Below, one piece after another: positions 1-12,500 of a stretch of DNA of 64,000 nt (its first letter is position 1; each line of letters opens with the position of its first letter). The notes under the pieces were generated by a model, which ran no database searches, was not told the DNA's origin, and saw nothing but the letters and a program-made list of their open reading frames with translations. Position numbers and translations under genes: made by a program. The DNA lies in NCBI RefSeq assembly GCF_041296385.1, contig NC_091015.1:90380004-90444003 (forward strand), in the 5' to 3' direction. The DNA comes from Aphelocoma coerulescens (Eukaryota; Chordata; Aves; Passeriformes; Corvidae).

Positions 1-3000
1 GCATCTTGTAAGTATGGTCCAAAAATAGAGTTGAGATAAAGCTGTGAGCTGAAAAGTGTGTGGTATGCTGTGTGTAGAGGAGCCCTGGCATAGGCCTCAA
101 GGCATGTAAGTTACAGACAGGCAAAAATGCACAGCCACAGATGAGACAAACACATTTCGGACTGTGTACTTTGCCACCAGCATTACCATCCCACTGGCTG
201 GGTTCACACACACACCTTCCTCATGCTACTAATCACACTAGCAAGGGACTCTTCACCTACATTATTTTGCTCATTCTTTCCTTCAGTTAATACAGGCATT
301 TACAAAGGAGTCCCTCAAATAGCTCACAAACAATGGCACTAAAAATCATGCTGAGGATAGAGAAGGTCAAGTTTATATGCCAAGAGCAAGGGGCAAAACA
401 GACAGTACTGCAGTTATATCAATTTCAGAAGAGCAGGAGTATCTGAAAAGTTGTAGAATAAAAGAAACAAAGTATTTCATCAGCAAATAATAAGGGACGA
501 ATGAGGAGAAGAAGGGAATTAACCCTGCCAGCAAATCTCACCACTGTCCCCAGAAGCACTGCTGCATGGTATGATCCTGCAGTGCCAGGGGAGCCCTTTG
601 TCCCATTTTAACCTGTGTAATTTTGCAAGCAGTAAGAGAAGCTAGAAACACTACTTGCCTTCGAGAAAAGCTGTCCTCACAGGATGCTCCCCTGAACGAA
701 CTGCCCCTACAGCCAAGTCTTAATTGACTGGACCAGTCACACAAAATCCTGGAGGAAGGAGAAGGTCAAAACAAGGTCTGCAAATTCCTAGCTGGCATCT
801 GGCTCCTCCTCATTATCAAGTTACTTCAGCTGAGCTTCTGCTTTCAAACAACTGACCTGGAACTAGTCCCCACATTTTCTTCCTGGAAGTTTCCGAACAG
901 ATGTCTGCCTTCAGGGAGAGGGAAAAGAGACGCGCGCTTTGCTGAGGAAGCAGAGAAGTCATGGTACAGAGACAGCAAAACAATCAACATTTTGCTGAAG
1001 TCACTCTGCAGCCAGGGCCATTTTCTTTTCTGAAGGACTCTCTATCAATCTAAAATAAGCATTATTTTTATTTCCAAGCCATAGAGACAAATTATACCAA
1101 CTCTTTCAACAAGGCAACTTTGCTTTATGTTGTATGTGGCAAAATGCAAAGTATGCCAAGTGTCAGGTTTAGAAAAAGCAAGACCTGTCAAGTGTGTGCA
1201 GTTTTGGGCACTACAATATATAAAAGACATTAACCTATTAGAGAGAATCCAAAGGAGGGCCATGAAGAGGATGAATAGTTTGGAGGGGAAACCGTACGAA
1301 GAGCAGCTGAGGTCACTTGGTCTGTTCAGCCTGGAGGAGACTGAGGGGAGACCTCATTGCAGTTACAACTTCCTCACGAGGGGAAGTGGAAGGGCAGGTA
1401 CCAACATCTTCACTCTTGTGATCAGTGACTGGACTCAAGGAAACAACATCAAGCAGAGCTAGGGGAGGTTTAGGTTGGATACTAGAAAAGGTTCTTGTCC
1501 CAGAGGGTGATTGGGCACCGGAACAGGCTCCCAGGGAAGTGGTCACAGCACCAAGCTTGACAGAGTTCAAGAAGCATTTGGAAAACACTCTGAGGCACGT
1601 GGTATGACTCTTGGGATGTCCTGTGCAGGGTCAGGAGTTGGATTTGATGATCCTTATGGGTCCCTTCCAACTCAGTATATTCTATTCTATGATTCTATGA
1701 AGTTAGGGTTTGCAGCTTTCTGATGCAAAATTCTATGGGCAGCACCACTTAATAGTACCAGAAGTACTCCTACCTATATAGATGCTGTGCTGCACTGAAG
1801 GACTAGAACATATCTGCAAAGCAGGGCTCCTGCAACCAGCCTTTTGCTATTGCAGAATCCTGGCTTGTGTAACCTACAGCACAGAGCAATCAACTTAATC
1901 GTGAACGTCACTCAAACCTTTATCCTAATTCTTCCATTAATTTTCTTGGCATGCATTGCCCCACACAGCTGCCAGTCCCAGAAAAAAAGTGTTCTGAGAA
2001 CATCTCACAGACATCGAGCACTGTTGATCACTCCTGCAAAGATTGTAAGCATATGTGAGACAGCTACTCTCACATAGTCAAAGGAGAAAACTCTTTACAG
2101 ATCACTGTGAATTGCAAAATTGAAAAAAACCCCTTCTTGGTCTTCCTTTACACCAGAGCTGTTGTTACTGTAAAGCACACACTCTCACTTCCTCTACGGG
2201 TAAGGATCAAGAAACTGTGTCTGTCTATTCCTGCACTGCACCTAACAATGTGCTTAGCTAAACCAGACTTCAGCCATGACATCAAATCCTGATTTTCAGA
2301 AAGGTGAAAAAAAACCCCAAACCAAAACACTAAAAACCCAAGATGCTATCACTAAAAACCTGCGAAGCCTTCTGCCGACTGCCTCTCTACCTCACATTCA
2401 TAACCAACAGTTGCAGCTTTTACCTCATACAAGCAAAAGGGTAAAATTATCACTCTAACTCCTGGTTTTGAGAATCTCAAGAGTCATGTAAGTCCTTATA
2501 TACCCAAACGGATGGATATACTTATATCCATTTACCAATGGATAACCCTGAACCTTATGAGGCACCAACTTGTTTCAGTCACTGTGTACAGCACTAATAG
2601 TCTTACAAAGTCACAGGAACTTAGCCGAAGCTTTGTAATGCAACTCTGCTAACCTAAGCTCCCTGTGGAGCTTCACGTCTGTTTGTATACATGTTCCTGC
2701 ACACACACACAAACTTTTCAACTGATAAGCTACAACTCTCCTTCACAGTTAGGACAGGCTCAAGAATTCTTAAAGTTTTGCAGGGGTGCAGCACTACAAC
2801 TGCTATTGAATTATTTTCAGAGGTGGAAAAGAATTTATTTTTAAAAAACGACAGCCCATAGAACATTCCCAATGATTAAGACAGAATTCCAAATACCACT
2901 TGCAGCTGCCAACTAAAAAAAAGACTGCTGATTTGGAAAAGAAAAAGAAGAGGGGTGTTTTTACAAAACACCAGTTTAGAGGGTTTGTACGAAACCAGCT

Positions 3001-3332
3001 TGCAAGTCTTACTCATATTAACTGCAGGCATACTAGTTATATCAAGGCAGTTTGATATTCAAACTAAACTTACCAGATAAAGCAACTGATGCATCATGAT
3101 TTTACCACACATTTGCTTAAAGATGCACTGAGAGCCAACCAAAAAGCTCAGCTCTGCTGAGCACTGAGGTCTTCTGACACTTTCACGTACAGGACAAAAG
3201 CCTTAGTTCAGGTAAGAATTAAGTCTATTGGTCATTTGAGCCACATGCCAGTGCAACTCCACAATCTCAGCATAAACATTCCTACACAAGAGGAGAAGTG
3301 TGTGCAGTGCAAGTCTGAAAGCAAACACTCAC
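1..3332 (-). other. TRIO intron 13 (3' part missing)
   Basis: Non-coding intron sequence downstream of exon 13. It contains a plus-strand CR1 3' fragment at about 1186-1700. I searched the minus strand for the next spectrin exon and saw no matching open frame with splice borders. Apart from short A-rich tracts (about 2300-2340) nothing else is recognisable. Confidence 0.85.
1186..1700 (+). mobile_element. CR1 LINE 3' fragment, 5'-truncated
   Basis: A degraded copy of the CR1 ORF2 tail and 3' UTR. In one frame it reads CVQFWALQYIKDINLLERIQ, then RRAMKR and PYEEQLRSLGLFSLEE, the conserved CR1 reverse-transcriptase C-terminal block. It ends with the CR1 3' signature, GATGATCCTTATGGGTCCCT followed by TTCTATGATTCTATGA. 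Frameshifts and stops interrupt it. It is antisense to TRIO. The 5' limit is approximate. Confidence 0.88.
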
Positions 3333-3507
3333 ATCTATTGCATCTCTTTCAAATATGCGGAGCTGCAGAAACAGCTCGAGTTTGATCTTGCGTTCTTGAA
3401 AAAGCTCCTCCATCTGAGACTGGGCCTCATCCAGCTGCTGCAGGACTGTCTCTATGTGGTTGATCGAGCTGTTATGGGGGGTCTTGTTACTTGAAATGGC
3501 AGAATCC
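3333..3507 (-). CDS. TRIO: TRIO exon 13 (175 bp), spectrin-repeat cassette B end
   Basis: One base completes the arginine from exon 12, then 58 codons: [20 protein letters not shown], then [38 protein letters not shown]. It ends in phase 0. The acceptor is a pyrimidine-rich tract then gaatag|GG, and the donor GAT|gtgagt. Kalirin has extra residues before the equivalent DSA segment as I recall it, so this junction supports TRIO. The next exon, expected to begin with another DW-type helix, was not found in 1-3332. Confidence 0.95.
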
Positions 3508-6500
3508 CTATTCAAAGCAGAGAGAGGGAAGGGGGAAGAAAAAAGAGCATTATTGAAAAAAACCTCCATACAATCTGGACGCTATACATGACCACAAGAT
3601 GTAAGCCTGCTTAAGATAAGGTTGGTGCAAGCCATATTGCATGAAAGCTAAGTCTGTACATCCTTGTAAATAAAAAGTCAAACTGTGTTCTAGTACTTGA
3701 AAAAAACATTAAGAAATTAATTACTTTCGGTTTTTTTCCCAATTCAACATGTAAAGACATTCTGTTTACAGGAAGGATAAAATTTGAAAACCAGAGACAA
3801 ACGCTTCCACTGTGAAAAGGAAGTAGCATATGATAACTATTTACTTTACTGAATCTTCCTGGCAAGGAAAGAAAATCAAAATTAGCTAATTTAAAAAAAT
3901 TACTTAATCTTTTACCTGAGTATAAAACCTACAAATTCAGACATGTTAATCTCCTGAAGCAAACTAGACATGTACCAGAGCAGCTGGGAACCAAATTTAT
4001 TTATTCAGATAATTTTTGAATGAAATGGACACAAACTTGGCTTTTACTACAGTGAAGTTACTCATCAGTCTGCAAAACAAATTCAAGTGTCTCTTTATAA
4101 AACTGCTGCTGCTTAGAACTCAAAATGCTGTGGAGCCCTGCACGTCAGACTACAAAAACACCTAATTGCTTCTATCAAAAAGGTAGCTTATGTCAACAAA
4201 ATCTCCTTCTTGTGGCAGCAGTGTTTAGAAGCTGAGCTTCCTGTAAATAGAGGTTTAGAGACCATCAGTACAGCACGAAAGATCACTGTAGTCCTAATAT
4301 TTACAAGTTTTATTTATAGATCATATCTTGTACTCATCATCTCTACCCTCAAAATAGAAAGAGCCTCACAGAACATCAGCAGAACAACAGGAGAGATTTA
4401 AATAAAAATCTGTTTTACCTTAGTTGCTGTATGAGATCTTCGCCTTCTTTTATGACATTGACTGTAACCTGCAGAGTGGTCTGTTGCTGTTGACCAAAAC
4501 GTTTAATCAGGTCTTGGACAGCCTCCACAGACTCAGCATAGACATCATCAAGCAGTTCTTTCTGTAGCTCTTCAAGCCACGTCCACAGCTAAAGGAGAGG
4601 GGAAAAAGCAAGAAACATAAACCCAAGGATCAGGCAGTCAGCTATTCTGAATCAATCTCCCTGGACAAGAGAAAACAGACTGAGGTGGCAGGGAAAAAGA
4701 GGATTTGTTTTTCTTCATAGAAAAATCCCATCCTCATATTAATGAAAACAAGCCTTTGTTTCAAAAAAGGTTTTCGCTTCTTGGAAATACCAGGAAAGCT
4801 TTATCCGTGTTGCTAAGTCACCCTTTCTTCCCCATTTTCCTTCTAGAGAACTGAGCGTATCCGACTGAGCAGAGAGTTCATAGTGAGAAACCCATCTGCA
4901 GCTCTGCGCGAGAGTCCCTGGGAGAGAAATGCTATGGTAACACTCTCCGAGAGAAGGGAGGAAGGAAGGAAGGAAGGAAGGGAGATGTATTGTAGCCACC
5001 ATCAAATTTGCACTGCCAGGCTGACACTGCACACAGACAACATAACACTTTTCAATGGCCTTCAAAAAAAGGAAAAAGAAAGGGAATTTCAGAAAACAAA
5101 ATAGAGAGACAAATCAGATATGAGAAGTTATTGTCATGATGGTGGCTGCTCTCCTGATTTCAATCTCACACTGTAACAACAAAAATCATCATAAGCAATT
5201 CTACCAGTTAATTCGACATTCTTCCTCCCTGTGTCACACATGCACATATCCCTGCTCAAAAATGCCCATGCACTGCGGCTTACACAAAACCCCCGTGGTA
5301 TATGCTGGACAGGTATCACTGCTGGTCACGTGAAGAACCCTGGGGTGTTCTTTTCCACAATTTCATGATGGAAACTGTAGCATCCTAAGCTCTGCGTGAA
5401 AGTCACTCATCAGCAAACCATCAGCCATCTATTGTGGAACTGAAAAAAAGCAGCAGGAGCACGGCTGTGTCCTGCAACACTCCCATGAGCAGCACCAACA
5501 TCACACTGGAACAGCTGCTCTCACAGGAAGCATTCAAACCCAGTCCCTCCTGTCTATTTTACTATCCCATCCCGAATGCTGCAATTCCAAGAACAAGAGT
5601 TTGTTTTTTATCCCAAAAGAGTAACTCTAATCAAAAATATTCAGGTCTTTTGATGACATTTCAATCTCTGCCTTTGAAAATTTTAGAGATTTGTTGAACC
5701 TAATTAAAAGGTTAACATTGTTAAAATACATAACTAAACAATCAAAACTGGCTTAATTTCAAAATCTGAGAAACTCAAATGTTCTCTTTATTTCTTTGCT
5801 AAACGTTTTCTACAGAAATAGCCATTTCATGCTGCTGTTTGTATATGTATGTTCTGATCATAAAGGTTTCCTAAGTACTACATTAAAATAGAAAACTCAG
5901 TGAATGATTCCCGATCTTGATTAATTAGTTCCTTTGAAACTTTTTTTTAAAATCAAATGCTAGTTTTGGTATCTCATAGCTTTACATGACTTCCTGTAGG
6001 TTTTGAGTAAACCAAGCTGTAGGCTGTTTTCACAATTGGGATGAACTAATGGGATTTAACTAGACTCTTTTCTACAAATCTACTACCCCTTCCTCCCCAA
6101 ACCTGAACAGTCTGTTCATACACAGTTATTCTGACTACTCATATGCTTCAAAGACAATGCTTGTCACAAACCTGAATGCAACTCCACAGTTGTAAACACC
6201 ACAAGCTCAAGGCACAGCGGTCTTTCTTATTAAAAGGGGCACAAATCAATAGAACTTAACAAGTGGGTCAGAAGCACTCATCAACATTCATTCCAGCATA
6301 ACCCAATGCAGCATCCAAATGGTTTTTTTCCAAATGTGTACTTCGGAATGCAACTTTAACTGGGAAACAAATGAAACTTAAGAGCAAGAAGCCTGAAAAT
6401 ACAACCTGAAAACTGTACTCAATGCCTAGAGGACATGAATTTATTCCTCTCTTGGCTTGTGAAGTTTATGCCTAAGCTATAAAAATAGGGCATCGAGTCA

Positions 6501-9500
6501 GAGACCTTCCAAGTGAGCTGGTGCGTACACAGAACCAGTACAGCTTGCAACAGACAGAGACATTTGAGAGCAACGCTTTGCTGCTTACTGCAATGTGCTT
6601 GGTGCTGGCTGGAAGACCTCTACATGCTTACATACACTCCATGCTTACTACACTGCCTACAAAAGGCCAAATTTACACAGATATTTACTACAGAGAAACT
6701 GGGATTAAATAATTTTGAGGTTTTCAGACCATATCAAGTTTGCCCCATAGGTCCCTCAGAAGTACTTGTACTGCAGCTGAAGACAGGTCTGAGAGCCACT
6801 TCAATTTTTAACAACATGCCTTCTGCAGCTGAGTTGTGTCAGACCTCTACAAGGAATACACCTCATCTCTTCATTTCTTATTCTTCACATACACTTCAGC
6901 CACTTCCATAACTGGGTGGAGATCTGGCAGAAGCAACAAAACCTACAAGAGCTTGACTGGTGAGGTGAGGTACTGTGCACGCGAATAACTCCCTCAAGCT
7001 CACCCTGGATGCTGGAGACCAAGCCAACAGAGGACACGCAGACCTTTCCCTCTGCAGAGCCAGTTCAGGGTAACACCACCTGCCTCGAGCAGAAGGACAT
7101 GGGCACCAGCACAACCAAGTGTTACACTGGCTGGCTTAGTGCCTGGTCAGCATGGCATCACTATAAACATGGTATCTGGCCCCCAAGGTACTCAAGGGCT
7201 CAAAAATACACTGTGTTTGCCCAGCCCATGAGCTGAACTGTCCACCTCTTGGGAAGCAAAAACATTTTATGAAAAGTGCAGAGAGAGAAGGAGAGTAATT
7301 AGTATGCATTACTTGCCTAGCTGTGATTCATATGCTGTTGAAAGCGGAACAATTTAAGCCATTTTTGAAGTGACTAAACAGCTCTGTGACACTTCCATAG
7401 CAAAAGTTCCTTTAATACGTTACCAAACAAGTTTTTACTTTTTTCCACCAAGTAAGTTTGTGACAAACATCTTCCTCTCAAAATAATCTAGGTGTTTATA
7501 AACAAAAGTTATAATAAAGCCACCACAGATGAATAAAACGGTGAGGTTATTAAAGCTGGATAGAAATTCATGCACTGTACTGAGAGAAGTTTAATTCTTA
7601 ATGGGTGGCAGTAGCCAGCTGGGTCCTCTGCAGCTTTCAAACCAGAATGAGCCCTGGATATACTGGAAATTACATAAATTACCTTGTTTTCAGATACAAA
7701 ATTAAGGCTAAAGACTGTACAAGGTTGCACAGCAAAGCCAAAAGAAAGCAAACAGTTTACAGCAGGGGGTGAACAGAGACTAGAGCTTACCCATACATGT
7801 TCATCAGTGCAGAACTACAGATTTTACAGTGCAATGACTTTCTGAAGTAACACATCATTCCATAAAAGAGAGCTTGGCAACAAAAATGCAGTGGTGAAAA
7901 AAATCACAAACTCATCATTAAAAAACTATTAACTTTCTCTCGGTGTGAACTTTTGAGCAACTTCCAGTCATGTTTTTTCCTATTCTTTGTAAGAGAAGTA
8001 ACATGAAGATCCCTAAACAAACCATCAAGTCCTGTGATCTCAGTAGGAATTTTATCCAGCGGCAAGACAGCTCTAACATACAGTGAGAAAACTGCATACA
8101 TAACTCAATCCAGTCACAGAAGGAGGTTCCTCTCCTCTTTTCATCTGCTCTTTGCATCTTATCAGAATTAAAATTGGAGAGGGAAATAAAATTCTGAATC
8201 CCTGATAGGCAAATGTTTCACTCAGCAGATTTTTTTCTTGATCTAAATATAGCACAGACTTAGAAACATCTGCTTGAATGAGCCTGCATCCTGTACTACC
8301 TCTTTCCTAAGTTCTTGGGAGCATGCCATTAGTCACTGAGATGGTATTATTTCAATTGTCTTGCAACATCCTGGAAGTTTCAGTGTTTCCATCATGGGCC
8401 TCTATCCATTTAAGTCCCATCTCCGTAATCTCCTGAAAGACTCCAGTTAAATAAGACCCTACTGTACTTTGCTGAATATCAACAGAGAACAATTATTTTT
8501 GAGTAAATACTTTACCCAAGAGCACAGAGTTATTTTATTAGGGTAAAATATCCATTGCACTCTTGCACAATTTATTTTTTCATTTTTATAGTAACAGCTT
8601 TCGGATTCTCAGTCTGCCTTTTCAGTAGGCTCAGGCAAAGAAAGGCACGCGGTTTCTGCGTGTAAAAACTGCAAATTCCTCTTTCTGCCCCTGCCCCCCA
8701 GCACATTGTTGCAGTATGTGCATTACCACAGGCACAGTTGTTGAAGGAGCTATTATTTGTACAGGGCCAAATGTTGCAATACTATTCCCTAACAAGTATC
8801 TCTAGGCATAGAAAGGGGCTCTGTGTGTATGTCTGCCTGTAAGCTTTGGCTTTCAGGATATGCAGTGGACAAAATATGCGTCTTTTTAAAAACAAAAACC
8901 TTAAGATGTTAAACCCCCTGGAGTTTGTTTTCCAGGGTCTTTCAGTAGTATTTAAGATGCTAAATGCCTGCTTTTTTTTTTCATTAAATATAATTACCTT
9001 TAAAAGCTTCAAATACCCCTATCTATTCTATGGTTATAAAGGTATTAATTTCCAATTCAGAATAAAGTCATCCTTGCAGCAAAACCAAGTTTCCCACATG
9101 TTCATAAAATTACATCAACTACTGTTAATATTTGCCTGCTAACACTACCCTGTTAACATTTGCCCTATTTCTTAACTGAACAAGAGAAAAATGTCTATAC
9201 ATAGCTTAACAGAGCATAAAGGCCTACTTCTGCCTCACTTTTGTCAAGCACTTTGTGCTATTTCAGTAACACTTGGACTTAAATTTCATCCCTTTTTCAT
9301 CCCAAGGAAAGAAGCTACCAGTATCAAAAAACTCAAGAGAGAAGAAAACCTGTGCTGGGAAACTAAATTCCAGTCCTACCAGCAGTAAGCCACTACACAC
9401 TTGAGTGTGTAGCCACTGGAAGTGTTTCTCATTTCAGATTTAAAAGTGTCCTCCAGAACTTTCAGACTCCAGATGAGCAGCGAATCAAAATACTGACCAG

Positions 9501-12500
9501 AGTGCACTTTGTATCTTTTGCCAGACCTGTTACATTGACCACGGCTGTGCTATAATGACACAATAAAAACATTGGAGATGCACAAGCCTGAAGGATAAAG
9601 CCTTTTACACTTAGATAGTGGCATCCAAAAGATGCTCTGCTGCCTGGAACTAGCAAGCAGAGGAGAAAGCAGCCTTTCTGTGACATGCAAATTTAACCTG
9701 TAGACCACCAGCACAAAGATCAAACACCCAGGAAGGACAAGCAACCAAAGGAGCAAGGCTGTCATCTTGATGCCTTACGTTTTAACCTTTATATTTTTCA
9801 GATTCTGTACTGCTTGGTGTGTGACTCTGAAAGTTTCTTGTGGCCTGTTAATTTCTGCTCTCGTGCTGGGTGGACATGGCAGGGCCCCTCCAGGCCTGCT
9901 TTTCAAGGACACTTAGACTGTCCTGGGCAGAAGAGAATAAACCAAAGAGCCTCTAAAGGGGGGGTAAGCTGAAGGGAAAACTGAAGCTTTAATTGGAGAA
10001 TTAACCCTGCTATGCAGATGAACCAAACCTATAAAAGAGTGAAGAACTTGTGACCTGTTGTCCATCTTGGGGTCCAGTTTGAGAATGGATTCGGGCTCCC
10101 CAGGGTGTACCTCTTTTGTTCCCTTGCTCCTGTCTGGTCTCTGTTTCTGGGAGGCCTCTCAAGGCATCTCAGGGTCTACCTCGAGATGAAACAAATGCAA
10201 GGCTGTACAAGGGACACCTTCCTACACTGGGCAATGCAGAGGAGGGCACATATCCAGGAGTGAGTTGTGAGACAAAGTGAAACGATTATCAACAAGCTTT
10301 TTTGAATCAAATGCACATGCCTCATAGGTAGATATGAATGAATGGGCAGCACTGTGGCCAGAGCAAGGCCTCCTCTGCCTTCCCATGCACTGGCATCCTC
10401 AAAATGATGCCACCTTCCTTCCAAAGCTTGCACAGACTACTGTTTCATTACTTTGGTAATGAAGGCCTTGTATGTGAAAACCTAGCCAATTCCACTTCCC
10501 CTCTCTTTGTTTCAACCTCAGTCTACTCTAGAGCAAAGTTTAGTCTGAGTAAGATGAAAAAAGAAGAGACATGTCTTCTAGTAACACCATTAAGCATATT
10601 GTGTATACATAAAAAGTGCTCTGAGCTATTTTATAATCAACTTGTCAGAATACACACAAAAGGTTATATGCAAAAAAGCAACAGGCTCTTAAGAGATACT
10701 CTCTTCCACATACAGTCAGCCTGAACTGCATTCCCACACTTGACTCCAGTTAGGAAAATATCTGTTGCTCTACTTTGGCACTACAACAAACACCTGGCTT
10801 GGACAGGATTTCAGTCTTCCCACTCACAGATGCTGAGGGAGCCATTCTGGAGAGAGTGTGTGCGCACATGTGTATGTCTGTGTATGGAAGAATTTGAACT
10901 CACACCAAAATGCTGTTCATCTCTACTCTGTGACACACTTCACAGCAGAGACTATTGAGACTCCTGCTCCTGTGTTCTGCACACAACCTTTTATAACTGT
11001 TTGTTACTGTTATCTTTATTTTTAACTGTTATCCTTCACCTGTGCAATTTTTTTCTCACCTCAACCCTTGCCATACTATTAGATGTCCAAAGGCACAAAA
11101 GCCATAAGGGTTCCACTGTCCTGCAATGGTCTGTTTCAGATGTTCAGTTTTATCTTGCCCATCCTCAGGCCAGGAATCTGTCAAGACACAGTACTTCCAA
11201 TGCAAAGATCCTGACAGGGATATGATCCAAAACACTTTTAAAGCTTGCCAGTGCACAGCTTAACTTCAGTACATCACTTACTGAGAAGTCTGGCTTATAG
11301 ATTGAAATTTCTCACTGTTTGCATGGGAGCTAAAAATCAATAATCACAACCTTACAACTTTAGTAATAAGACAGCAGCATGTAATCACAATTTATAAATA
11401 GCAAGCAACTGATTTTCTCAGATCACCATGAAGCAAAATGAGTGGTACCATTACATAACACTGTACTTCTGTCATTTCTGAATAGATCCTTTTTGTCCTC
11501 AGTGAAAACTGTTGTCTATTGAGGTTAGTCTATGAGGAGTCTGAGAACTTGTATGTTGGTTTTTTGATGTTTGTAAGCCACAGCGAGTTCTACCAGCTTA
11601 TAACTACCTCGCTACAAAAATTTCTGGAAATGTTGAAGACAGACAGTATTTTCCATGTGCATTGTAACAGGCTGCTGCACACATACTACACAGCTGCTCT
11701 GTGCACACATATAGCAAAAGTCTGTTACTTCCAGGACAAGCTTCTTGTGGCTATCACACTGCTGAAAGCAGAAACTGTGCTGGTTTACTCAGCATGAACA
11801 GAGTGAGAGTACTGTGCAGTCACTGAAGGGCTGATGCTTCCCAGGGAAGCTGGGAAACATTGCAGGCAAATTCTGTGCCAGGTATAAAGGTTATGTAAAT
11901 CTACAGGGGAGAAGTGGTACTGGAATACTTGCATCCAAATGAGAAGCATTCATTCAACAAGCAGAATTTCTGGGGGAAAGAATAAAACATACTGAAACAT
12001 CCTACTTCAAAGAAATCAAGTGATTGGAAGGATACTGGAGCCAGATTTCAAAGTTTCAAATAGCCAATAACTCAGACAAACAGTTTCTCTAAGCTCTGCA
12101 GCTCCCTCCAAACTGTCACACACAAACGGGTTTAACTCTTAATACCTATTTTTTTTTAACCACCAAAAAAAGATACAAGAGACAGAATTCACCCTGAATA
12201 CTTCAACGGCAAAATGCCTTGGTGGTGTTTTGCTTTGTTTGGGTTTTTTTTGGGTGGGGGCAGGGGGGGGGGTTGATCAGTTGGTGGGTTGGGTTTTTTG
12301 GTGTTGTTTTTGTATGTATTTGTTTTTTTATTTAACAACTAAGGCACCTCTTTCTGGTTAAACAGCTAACCTATTATCCTACTGCTTGAACTCCTCTCTT
12401 CACTAGCTAAGTGTGCACGTTAATCTCTTCACAGTACAGCAGAAAGCTTATGTTGCTTACAGGTATGCACTAATTTATTCAGCAACTTCCCACATCCTGA

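Noticed and set aside
6513..6911. A 132-codon plus-strand open frame
   Set aside because: Intronic, no recognised family, cysteine/leucine-rich by chance; overlapping alternative frames are equally open.
10338..10724. A 128-codon plus-strand open frame downstream of a possible LTR
   Set aside because: No similarity to retroviral or host proteins was recognised and there is no supporting signal.
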